7,717 bases of DNA from Treponema sp. (lineage in GTDB: Bacteria > Spirochaetota > Spirochaetia > Treponematales > Breznakiellaceae), in contig JAIROB010000193.1 in assembly GCA_031257695.1 (NCBI GenBank), positions 1 through 7,717 of the forward strand, given 5' to 3'. This document shows positions 1 to 5,346 of the stretch, piece by piece. Numbering within the stretch: the stretch's first letter is position 1; each line of letters starts with the position of its first letter. The notes below the pieces were generated by a model, which was not told the origin of the DNA, ran no database searches, and saw only the letters and a list, made by a program, of their open reading frames with translations. A program made the translations under genes and the position numbers.

Positions 1-987
1 GAATTCCTGCTGTTACTGCTGACAGCATTGCTGTGCGTTTCCGCCTGTGTTACCGGCGGGGCGACCAGCGCGGAGGAGTACTTCTCCCTGGGGATGGCCT
101 ATTACGATCAGGGGAAGTATGCGGAGGCGGAGCGGTGGCTGAACCGCGCCCGCATGATGGACAAGACCAGGGTGGCTTCGGAGTACAACCTGGGCAGGAT
201 AGCCTATGAAACGGGCCGCTACGAAGACGCGGTCAGATATTTTGAAAGGGCGCTTGCCAGGGACGCCGACAATGTGCTGGCGCTAAAGGCTGCGGCCTAT
301 TCCCGGATAAAGATTGGGGACCTTGCCGGGGCGGAGGAACTTTACGAAAGGGTTCTTGCCCTGGAGCCGGAAAGCGCCGACCAGGGTTACAACTACGCCC
401 TGGTGTTGATGGCGCTGGAAAAGCCGGATAAGGCGGAAGAGGCGCTCCTGAAATATAAAATCACCATGGTTGAAAACAAAAACTCCCTGCTCCTGCTGGC
501 CCGCGCCCAAAAGGCGCAGAACAAGGTTGAGGCGGCGGACACCTACAACGAATGGCTCCAGGGGAACAACGACGCGAAGGTGCGCTACGAATACGCCCAG
601 GTTCTGGAGTCCGCGGAGTTTTACGCCAAGGCGCTGGAGGAATACCGGGCGGTGATAGCCGCTCTTCCCCAGGGACAGACCTCAGCGGATCCCGCCTCGC
701 CGGTCCGGACCGATGTCCGGGTAACCGCGGCCCGGCTCCTGCTTATAGCGGACCCGGAAAAAAACGACGGCATCGCCGAGTTGGAAACGGCGGTAACCGA
801 AGGGCTTACGGACACAGAAAAACTAACCGCGCTCCTGGAGGAGCCGGGCATTTGCGCGGAACACAAGGATGAGATACGCAGAATTATTGAGGGCATAGAA
901 AAGGCAAAAGCCGCGGTTCCTGAAACAACCGAAGAACCGCCGGCGGAAGGCGAAGAAGGCGCCGAGCCCGCCCCCGGCGCTTTGTAA
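1..987 (+). CDS. TPR-repeat lipoprotein (5' end outside window)
   Basis: The frame is open from base 1, so the true start lies upstream. The first codons encode a hydrophobic stretch (EFLLLLLTALLCVSAC) ending in a lipobox, V-S-A-C, with the lipidated Cys at codon 16 (46-48). The product is therefore probably a lipoprotein anchored facing the periplasm or exported. From codon about 23 to 225 there are five or six tetratricopeptide repeats, for example the units around AYYDQGKYAEAERWL, AYETGRYEDAVRYFERAL and DLAGAEELYERVLALEP, with the usual small/Gly and Ala positions. TPR arrays form right-handed superhelices that bind proteins. After the repeats comes a helical region without clear repeats and then a Glu/Pro/Ala-rich tail (about codons 305-328). 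A TTG at 28 could be scored as a start, but it lies inside the signal peptide. Its partner and exact role cannot be told from sequence. Confidence 0.85.
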   Translation, partial: EFLLLLLTALLCVSACVTGGATSAEEYFSLGMAYYDQGKYAEAERWLNRARMMDKTRVASEYNLGRIAYETGRYEDAVRYFERALARDADNVLALKAAAYSRIKIGDLAGAEELYERVLALEPESADQGYNYALVLMALEKPDKAEEALLKYKITMVENKNSLLLLARAQKAQNKVEAADTYNEWLQGNNDAKVRYEYAQVLESAEFYAKALEEYRAVIAALPQGQTSADPASPVRTDVRVTAARLLLIADPEKNDGIAELETAVTEGLTDTEKLTALLEEPGICAEHKDEIRRIIEGIEKAKAAVPETTEEPPAEGEEGAEPAPGAL

Positions 988-993
988 TTTTTT
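956..993 (+). terminator. Candidate intrinsic terminator overlapping the TPR stop codon
   Basis: Bases 956-964 pair with 975-983 (nine pairs, one G-U; core GCGCCG/CGGCGC) around a 10-base loop. After GTAA there are six T residues at 988-993. The hairpin sits in the last codons of the TPR gene, and the T-run contains most of the stop codon of the convergent gene at 992. The four bases between stem and T-run make it less than ideal. Confidence 0.45.
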
Positions 994-1509
994 ACCAGAC
1001 TTTTTCAGAGACGGGTTTTGTTATTTTTACATCCTCGCCGGAAGGTTCAATAACAAACAAACCTTTTTTCAAGGCATATATCCGGGAGCTTTTGCTGACA
1101 ATCGCCGCGGCTATTGCCCCCCAAAATTCCCGCCTGTCGCCATGTAGGTCAGCGTATTTTCGTGCTTTTTCCATGCGTTCCAACTGGTCGTCCACATCTT
1201 CATTCCGCAGGGTTGTTTTTACCTCCACAACCATTGCCTGATCGCCTTCTCCAGAAGACCGTCAAGTTCCGTATAAATATTGTTTTCGCCGTCCGCCCAT
1301 TTTACGGTGGTTACCCGGCCAAAAGTAAAACCAAACTGTTTAAACTTTTGGGGCAGCCCGGCTGTCATAAACCGTTCAACCAGCGCTCCCATGGTATTGC
1401 TGAGTCCTCCTATAGCCTTGTTAAGGGTTTTTTCGGTTTCTCCTATAGCCTTGGACGCAAATTCCTGAAATTTGAGGCTTTCCCAAAACTTCAGTTTTTG
1501 GGAAAGCAA
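992..1509 (-). pseudogene. PD-(D/E)XK nuclease-like protein, frameshifted
   Basis: Two minus-strand frames together make one protein of a family common in treponemes and clostridia (often annotated hypothetical or DUF3782-like, PD-(D/E)XK superfamily). The upstream frame (1509 to about 1247) reads FASKAIGETEKTL...MTAGLPQKFKQFGF...ENNIYTELDGLLE and then drifts to a stop. The downstream frame (about 1246 to 992) reads GDQAMVVEVKTTL...ERMEKARKYADLHGDRREFWGAIAAAIV...YALKKGLFVIEPSG and ends in Trp, as the family does. Adding one base near 1246-1247 restores LLE-(N/K)-GDQAMVVEVK. The break falls between the presumed metal-binding Asp (ELD) and the E-V-K motif. The family N-terminus is usually a coiled coil. 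Here the frame is open only to about 1536, so the 5' end is also missing or displaced. A downstream restart at ATG 1234 would lack the catalytic Asp. A sequencing error cannot be excluded. Confidence 0.75.
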
Positions 1510-1591
1510 CCTTAGATTTAGAGGAAAAAGCGGCTTTTAAGACGCTTTTTCCAGAGCTTTTCCCAAACTCGGTTAGTTTTGGGAAAAGCTC
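1477..1591. repeat. Cluster of three adjacent perfect inverted repeats
   Basis: Three palindromes lie almost end to end. IR-A has arms GCTTTCCCAAAA (1477-1488) and TTTTGGGAAAGC (1496-1507) with a 7-base loop. IR-B has arms GGAAAAAGCG (1523-1532) and CGCTTTTTCC (1543-1552) with a 10-base loop. IR-C has arms GAGCTTTTCCCAAA (1554-1567) and TTTGGGAAAAGCTC (1578-1591) with a 10-base loop. A and C share the same core, CTTTTCCCAAA or near it, and are variants of one unit. The patch 1441-1620 is about 38% GC by direct count, well below its neighbours. On the minus strand A and C read in one frame as FPKTEVLGK and FPKLTEFGK. The cluster lies where the N-terminus of the broken nuclease gene should be. 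Confidence 0.8.
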
Positions 1592-1636
1592 ATTTTTCGG
1601 AATATTCGCTTTACTTTTTTGCCCGCTGTGGTAGTA

Positions 1637-1642
1637 TAGAAT
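1637..1642 (+). promoter_or_regulatory. Candidate -10 (TAGAAT) for the winged-helix gene
   Basis: TAGAAT lies 48 bases before the ATG at 1691, within GTAGTATAGAAT. No good -35 stands 16-18 bases upstream, where there is only a T-run (1615-1620). The call relies on the same hexamer recurring before three other genes in the window. Confidence 0.4.
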
Positions 1643-1690
1643 CGGTGTCGTTTTATACGAAACCTTAATCACCTTCATAAGGAGTAGATC

Positions 1691-1864
1691 ATGGCCGCAA
1701 ATAAGGTGCTGGAAGCGATGAAGAAGGCGGGGAAACCGCTCAAAGTCGCGGAGATTGCGGATTTGGCAAAACTCGACAAGGACGAGGTTTCCAAGATTAT
1801 CAAAAGCCTGAAAAAGGACGGAGCCGTGGTTTCGCCCAAAAACTGCTATTATTCCGTTGCCTGA
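1691..1864 (+). CDS. Small winged-helix (HTH) DNA-binding protein
   Basis: A 57-residue protein begins MAANKVLEAMKKAGKPLKVA and ends in CYYSVA. The start is well supported: AAGGAG at 1679-1684 lies six bases before the ATG. The layout is that of a minimal winged helix: helix 1 (residues 3-12), a helix-turn-helix (about 17-44, with AEIADLAKLDKDEVSKIIKS containing the recognition helix), then a short beta wing from GAVVSPKNCYYSV. Many Lys residues fit nucleic-acid binding. Similar stand-alone proteins of this size occur in treponemes as putative transcriptional regulators; that is from memory. There is no visible ligand or dimerisation domain, so it may work as a dimer or with a partner. Its neighbours, the broken nuclease gene behind it and the convergent GGDEF-like gene, do not reveal a target. 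It appears to be transcribed alone. Confidence 0.75.
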   Translation: MAANKVLEAMKKAGKPLKVAEIADLAKLDKDEVSKIIKSLKKDGAVVSPKNCYYSVA

Positions 1865-1917
1865 ACGCTGCGGGACAGGGAGTGAGGCTTAACGCCAGCC
1901 GCTCAAGGGACAATTCC

Positions 1918-1937
1918 GTGCCGCTGCAGGGCGGCAC
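1918..1937. other. Intergenic hairpin without T-run
   Basis: GTGCCGC (1918-1924) and GCGGCAC (1931-1937) form a perfect 7-bp stem around a six-base loop, 54 bases after the winged-helix stop. Neither strand has a T-run after it, so it is not a standard intrinsic terminator. It could be a 3' end stabiliser or part of a rho-dependent end. Confidence 0.4.
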
Positions 1938-1972
1938 ATGGATTCTTCCTATAATTGGGCTGATAGCAGCGG

Positions 1973-2012
1973 AAACCCCGCAGGCCGCCCTTTAGACTCC
2001 GCCGGGGTTTTT
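1973..2012. terminator. Weak candidate terminator between convergent genes
   Basis: AAACCCCG (1973-1980) pairs with CGGGGTTT (2003-2010). The loop is long, 22 bases, and contains the minus-strand stop at 1992-1994. Runs of A and T flank the stem on both strands, so it could end transcripts from either side, but the long loop makes this tentative. Confidence 0.3.
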
Positions 2013-3119
2013 CCTGCTCTGAACAAATGCCTTGTATTTTTCCGGGTCGCTCTTAAAAGCTACGATGGGGGATTGGGGTTCCAGGTTGGCCTTGTCGAGC
2101 GCCCTGGACGCTTCAAAAAGCAGTCGGTTTGCCCTTACAAGCCGTTTGTTCCGGGAGCTGATGCCGATGCGGAGGTCGTTGCTGTGGGGAAGCAGTTCGG
2201 GAAGCTCCGTTACGATCAGATTGTGGAATTGTTTGGCCCTGGAAAAAGCCTCCTCAAGCCCTTCGCCGGGCAGGATGACGGCCAGACTCCGCCCGGCCCG
2301 TTGATGCACGGAGTCCTGGGCGTTAAAAAATTGCCCGGCCCGGTCCGCTACTTTCCGGCTTACATCGTCGTCCACGCCGAAACCTGCGGTTAGGCTCAGC
2401 TCCATAAGAATGAGGGCCAGGTCTTTGTCCGTAATTGAACAGATGCCCAGCTCGGCGTCCAGCTTTTCCTTAATCCAGGTTTCGCCGTTGTCCTGCGCGG
2501 GTTTTGCCGGATCCCTAGCCGCGGGCGCCCCGGCCTGCTCCGCTTGGGGGGGATAGATACCCTGCATTTTATCCGAAACCAGGGCGGCGTTTTTCCTCCG
2601 AATATGATCAACCAGCAGGGTTGCCGTGGACAAAAGGACGGCGGCTAAAACCAGGAACAGGGAATGGAGCAATATGAGCGAAAAAGCGGGATAATCAATG
2701 ACGCTGGACACCGCCTGGATGGTCGCGTTCCGCATCCCGTCTACCCTGAGGGGGGAAAAATGCGGGTTGCGGGAAGATCCGAAACGGCGCCGGAACCGGG
2801 GGGTATCCCCGTCCCAGGCAATAAGGCCGTTGTTGTCCCGCTCATAGGTAAATTCCGCGCCAAAAGGTCCGGTAATGATGACGGCCTGGAGGGTTTTCGA
2901 TGCGGCAACGGCATCCCGCACCGCGTCTTTGAAGGGCTCCTCCAGGAAGCCCAGGGTCCCCGCGGAAGCTGCGATGTCGGCAAGGTCGTAAAATTCCCGT
3001 TGGGCAACCACCCGGCGCTCATTCACACCGGCTAGTATCCTGATAACGCCGATTCCGATGGCCGCCGCGTATAAGGCGATGCTTATGAACGCAATGATTG
3101 ACGAAACTTTATTACGCAT
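1992..3119 (-). CDS. Two-TM membrane protein with degenerate GGDEF-like domain
   Basis: The protein has 375 residues. A first hydrophobic segment spans residues 6-30 and a second 145-170. They enclose an extracytoplasmic region of about 115 residues, a probable sensor module that I do not recognise. After a Pro/Ala-rich linker (188-212), residues 213-355 resemble a GGDEF domain: a start like KLDAELG, then RAGRSLAVILPGEGLEEAFSRA, then LRIGISSRN and LLFEASRALDKA. The signature that should read GGDEF is AGRSL at 275-279, so metal binding and cyclic-di-GMP synthesis are very unlikely. The domain may instead be a binding or dimerisation module. The end (IVAFKSDPEKYKAFV) resembles the tails of other treponemal GGDEF-like proteins. 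No Shine-Dalgarno precedes the ATG. A TATACT hexamer lies six bases upstream, which suggests a leaderless mRNA. The gene diverges from the MEMO-like gene. Confidence 0.75.
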   Translation of the reverse strand: MRNKVSSIIAFISIALYAAAIGIGVIRILAGVNERRVVAQREFYDLADIAASAGTLGFLEEPFKDAVRDAVAASKTLQAVIITGPFGAEFTYERDNNGLIAWDGDTPRFRRRFGSSRNPHFSPLRVDGMRNATIQAVSSVIDYPAFSLILLHSLFLVLAAVLLSTATLLVDHIRRKNAALVSDKMQGIYPPQAEQAGAPAARDPAKPAQDNGETWIKEKLDAELGICSITDKDLALILMELSLTAGFGVDDDVSRKVADRAGQFFNAQDSVHQRAGRSLAVILPGEGLEEAFSRAKQFHNLIVTELPELLPHSNDLRIGISSRNKRLVRANRLLFEASRALDKANLEPQSPIVAFKSDPEKYKAFVQSRKNPGGV

Positions 3120-3125
3120 GGAACC

Positions 3126-3131
3126 AGTATA
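3126..3131 (-). promoter_or_regulatory. Candidate -10 (TATACT) for the GGDEF-like gene
   Basis: On the minus strand TATACT ends six bases before the ATG at 3119, which would put the transcription start at or next to the start codon. There is no convincing -35 (TAGCAA at 17-base spacing matches three of six positions). The divergent intergenic region is only 55 bases. Confidence 0.35.
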
Positions 3132-3152
3132 TATGGTTTTTGAAATACTTGC

Positions 3153-3158
3153 TAGAAT
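3153..3158 (+). promoter_or_regulatory. Candidate -10 (TAGAAT) for the MEMO-like gene
   Basis: TAGAAT lies 16 bases before the ATG at 3175. Initiation about seven bases downstream would leave a leader of roughly ten bases, too short for a normal ribosome-binding site, and none is seen. No clear -35 is present. Confidence 0.4.
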
Positions 3159-3174
3159 GTATTACAGTATTTGT

Positions 3175-4038
3175 ATGAATTTACGAAAATCCTGTCTTCC
3201 CGCGGGCTGGTATCCCCAAACCGCCCGGGGTGTTTCCCGGTTTTTTGACGGCATACCCCGGGAGAATCCGGGCGGGGCGCCTGCCCTGGCCGCAGCGGCC
3301 CCCCATGCCGGCTGGCATTATTCCGGCGCCATAGCCGCCAGGGCCGTGTTGTCCCTGGATAGGGAGGCCGAAACAGTTGCCGTGATTGGCGGGCACCTTC
3401 CCGGAGGGCTCAGCCCCCTTATCGCCGGGGAGGAGGCCCTTGAGACCCCGTTGGGGGAAATGCCCCTGGACAGGGACTTGGGCGCCGCTGTTTTCCAAAC
3501 CCTGGGCTGCAAGCCGGATCGCTATGCGGATAATACCGTGGAGGTCCTGGCGCCCATGGTTCATTGCCTTTTCCCCGGGACAAAGCTGCTCTGGCTCCGT
3601 TTCCCCGCTGATAAAAGCGCCTTTGACGCGGGCAGGGAACTTGCCCGGATAGCCAAAAAGCTGGGCAGGAAGCTGGTAGTCCTGGGCTCCACCGATCTGA
3701 CCCACTACGGGGAAAACTACCAATTCGCGCCCCGGGGGGAGGGCGAAAAAGCGCTTGCCTGGGTTCGGGAGGTCAACGACGCCCGCTTTATCGCGGCGGT
3801 CAAGTCCGGCGATCCCGAAGAGATACTCCGCCGGGCGGAGGAGGACCGCTCCGCCTGTTCCGCGGGCGCGGTCCTGGGGGCGCTGGGTTTTGCCCGGGAA
3901 ACGGGGGCGGCGAATGGCGAGCTCCTGGCCTATGGAACCAGCGCCGATCAGAGCCCCGGGGAAGTTCCCGCTTCGTTTGTGGGCTACGGGGCGTTTTGCT
4001 GGCGGCGACGGGCAAAAGTCCGCCCGAATATTGCTTGA
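3175..4038 (+). CDS. amrB: MEMO1 family / AmmeMemoRadiSam system protein B homologue
   Basis: The 287-residue protein begins MNLRKSCLPAGWYPQ, which matches the family N-terminus (AG-aromatic-YP). This places the start at ATG 3175 although the frame is open back to 3058. Family marks, counted from this Met, are APHAGWHYSG with H44, VIGGHLPGG with H74, VHCLFPG with H130, GSTDLTHYG with H177, and CSAGAVL with C228. The end, SFVGYGAF, is also typical. In human MEMO1 two His and one Cys at equivalent places bind a metal, and H44, H74 and C228 fit. The bacterial proteins are often encoded with an AMMECR1-domain protein and a radical SAM protein, and neither is in this window. The fold is related to extradiol dioxygenases, but the bacterial reaction is not settled. 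The gene has no Shine-Dalgarno. The length is normal for the family. Confidence 0.85.
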   Translation: MNLRKSCLPAGWYPQTARGVSRFFDGIPRENPGGAPALAAAAPHAGWHYSGAIAARAVLSLDREAETVAVIGGHLPGGLSPLIAGEEALETPLGEMPLDRDLGAAVFQTLGCKPDRYADNTVEVLAPMVHCLFPGTKLLWLRFPADKSAFDAGRELARIAKKLGRKLVVLGSTDLTHYGENYQFAPRGEGEKALAWVREVNDARFIAAVKSGDPEEILRRAEEDRSACSAGAVLGALGFARETGAANGELLAYGTSADQSPGEVPASFVGYGAFCWRRRAKVRPNIA

Positions 4039-4063
4039 CACCGCAGTAAAACAGGGATAGAAT
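4035..4063 (+). promoter_or_regulatory. Near-consensus sigma-70-type promoter for the methyltransferase gene
   Basis: TTGACA (4035-4040) and TAGAAT (4058-4063) are separated by exactly 17 bases. The -35 is perfect and the -10 differs from TATAAT at one base. It starts inside the last codons of the MEMO-like gene and predicts a leader of about 65 bases before the ATG at 4136. This is the best promoter in the window and implies strong housekeeping transcription. No operator palindrome or cobalamin riboswitch is evident in the short leader. Confidence 0.8.
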
Positions 4064-4135
4064 TAACTATCGTCGCAGGATGTTATGCTGCAATGTATTT
4101 GTGGCGGCAATCAATATTAGTAAGGAGGATTAAGA

Positions 4136-5188
4136 ATGGCTACATTGACACCGAAAGAAAACTACAGGAGGATCGGTTACGGTGAAATGCCCGAATGGGT
4201 GCCGAACTGGACTATGGGTATGCCCGGCCCCGGCGCCGCCGCTACCATGGTCATGCCTTCGATCATGATGGGGGGCGGACCCGGTCCTGGGGGCGCTCCC
4301 GGACAGGCCCCGCCTAGGGAATGGGTGGACCAGTGGGGCGTTCCCTACGTTGCCAACGAGGAGACCGGTTTTGCTGGGATACCCAAGCCGGGGGCTTTTA
4401 TTCTACAGGATATTACTGAGTGGGAAAAGGTCGTTAAAGCGCCCAAGTATCCCGACGAGTTCTTTACCGCCGACTGGGAAGCCATGGCAAAAAAGGATCT
4501 GGCAAACATCGACAGGACCCAAACCAATGTTCTCGCCATGGGCGGTTTTATGCCCTTCCAGCAGGTCGTCGCTTTTATGGGCTTTACCGAAGCGCTCTGC
4601 GCCCTTGTAGAGGAGCCCGACGCGGTAAAGGATATGCTCAACTACATAGCCGATTACTATGTGCCGATTTGCGAGCGGATCGTTGAGTATTACAAACCGG
4701 ATATTGTGTACCTGCTCGACGACACAGCAACGAAGGACTACACCTTTTTCTCCCTGGAGATCTACCAGGATATCTTCAAGCCCATTTACAAGCGCCTCAC
4801 CAAGACCGCATTTGAACGGGGTATACCGCTCCAGTTCCACAACTGCGGCCGCTGTGAGGATTTTGTTCCCGACATGATTGAATTTGGCGTGCATTACTGG
4901 GATCCCGCCCAGACCAAAAACGACCTTGTGGGCATCAAGGAAAAGTACGGCAAACAGCTTGCCATCTGCGGCGGTTTTGACTTTGTTCCCCCCGCCGACC
5001 GTGATGCCACGGAGGAAGAGGTGCGCGAATATGTGCGCGGCATTATTGACAAGTACGCCCCCGGCGGCGCCTACGCTTTCTGCGGCGGCGTTCTGGGCAG
5101 GGCCGACAGAATGGAACAAACCATGAAGATGAACGGCTGGGTCCAGGACGAGGTCGCCAAGTACGGAGGGACCTTCTACCAGAAGTAA
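4136..5188 (+). CDS. URO-D superfamily protein, probable MtaA/CmuA-like corrinoid methyltransferase
   Basis: The protein has 350 residues. Its start is fixed by AAGGAGG (4122-4128), seven bases before the ATG. The body resembles the uroporphyrinogen decarboxylase superfamily, especially zinc-dependent methyltransferases that move methyl groups to or from corrinoid or thiol acceptors. QFHNCGRCEDF gives H235-x-C237, followed by C316 in AFCGGVLGR. This is the His-x-Cys...Cys pattern and spacing expected for the zinc site. Other family-like parts are DIVYLLDDTATK (about 189-200) and LAICGGFDF (275-283). True HemE enzymes lack this zinc motif, so haem synthesis is unlikely. An odd Gly/Pro/Met-rich stretch occupies residues about 28-60. 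In acetogenic or demethylating spirochaetes such proteins may take part in O-demethylation, but no corrinoid protein or activase is adjacent, so the substrate is unknown. It lies alone between a strong promoter and a strong terminator. Confidence 0.75.
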   Translation: MATLTPKENYRRIGYGEMPEWVPNWTMGMPGPGAAATMVMPSIMMGGGPGPGGAPGQAPPREWVDQWGVPYVANEETGFAGIPKPGAFILQDITEWEKVVKAPKYPDEFFTADWEAMAKKDLANIDRTQTNVLAMGGFMPFQQVVAFMGFTEALCALVEEPDAVKDMLNYIADYYVPICERIVEYYKPDIVYLLDDTATKDYTFFSLEIYQDIFKPIYKRLTKTAFERGIPLQFHNCGRCEDFVPDMIEFGVHYWDPAQTKNDLVGIKEKYGKQLAICGGFDFVPPADRDATEEEVREYVRGIIDKYAPGGAYAFCGGVLGRADRMEQTMKMNGWVQDEVAKYGGTFYQK

Positions 5189-5210
5189 ATCGCTGATACG
5201 GCAATCCGGG

Positions 5211-5249
5211 CCGCCTGAATTCCCCGCTGGAATTCAGGCGGTTTTTTTT
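5211..5249 (+). terminator. Strong rho-independent terminator
   Basis: CCGCCTGAATTCC (5211-5223) and GGAATTCAGGCGG (5229-5241) form a perfect 13-bp stem with the five-base loop CCGCT, followed directly by eight T residues (5242-5249). It is 22 bases after the methyltransferase stop and isolates that gene from the fumarase operon. Confidence 0.95.
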
Positions 5250-5285
5250 GCCGAATTCCCCGTGTACCCTGCGGCGTATATGCTG

Positions 5286-5291
5286 TAGAAT
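5286..5291 (+). promoter_or_regulatory. Candidate -10 (TAGAAT) for the fumarase operon
   Basis: TAGAAT lies 55 bases before the ATG at 5347 and just after the upstream terminator. At 17-base spacing the -35 would be TGTACC, a three-of-six match, so the promoter may be weak or helped by an activator. The predicted start is near 5298, just before the leader hairpin. Confidence 0.5.
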
Positions 5292-5305
5292 CAAGTCCGG
5301 CAACA

Positions 5306-5322
5306 GTGGGGCTTTGCCCCAC
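5306..5322 (+). promoter_or_regulatory. Hairpin in the fumarase leader
   Basis: GTGGGGC (5306-5312) and GCCCCAC (5316-5322) form a perfect 7-bp stem with a TTT loop. It lies between the predicted transcription start and the ribosome-binding site (AGGAGG, 5336-5341). The octamer CCACAGGA occurs at 5319-5326, within the 3' arm, and again at 5332-5339, over the Shine-Dalgarno. It could stabilise the 5' end or adjust translation. There is no T-run. Confidence 0.5.
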
Positions 5323-5346
5323 AGGATCATACCACAGGAGGCCGGC

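Noticed and set aside
1..6. EcoRI site at the window start, with others near 5215, 5230, 5253 and 7681, as a cloning junction
   Set aside because: The TPR frame runs straight through the first site, and the others lie in the terminator or at gene ends; there is no sign of vector or chimaerism.
1421..1678. Minus-strand frame of 85 codons from ATG 1678 as a separate gene
   Set aside because: Much of it is made by the palindromes and its end overlaps family-like nuclease sequence in another frame. It may hold the displaced N-terminus, but I cannot support it as an independent gene.
1938..2393. Open frame of 151 codons on the + strand
   Set aside because: It is antisense to the end of the GGDEF-like gene, has no Shine-Dalgarno and shows no family-like sequence.
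3181..4041. Open frame of 286 codons on the minus strand
   Set aside because: It is the antisense of the MEMO-like gene, which has clear family motifs; GC-rich coding DNA often leaves the opposite strand open.
4064..4121. Possible cobalamin or other riboswitch before the methyltransferase gene
   Set aside because: The leader is only about 65 bases, and no conserved riboswitch core or long pairing is visible.
4403..5119. Open frame of 238 codons on the minus strand
   Set aside because: It is a shadow of the methyltransferase gene with no start signal.
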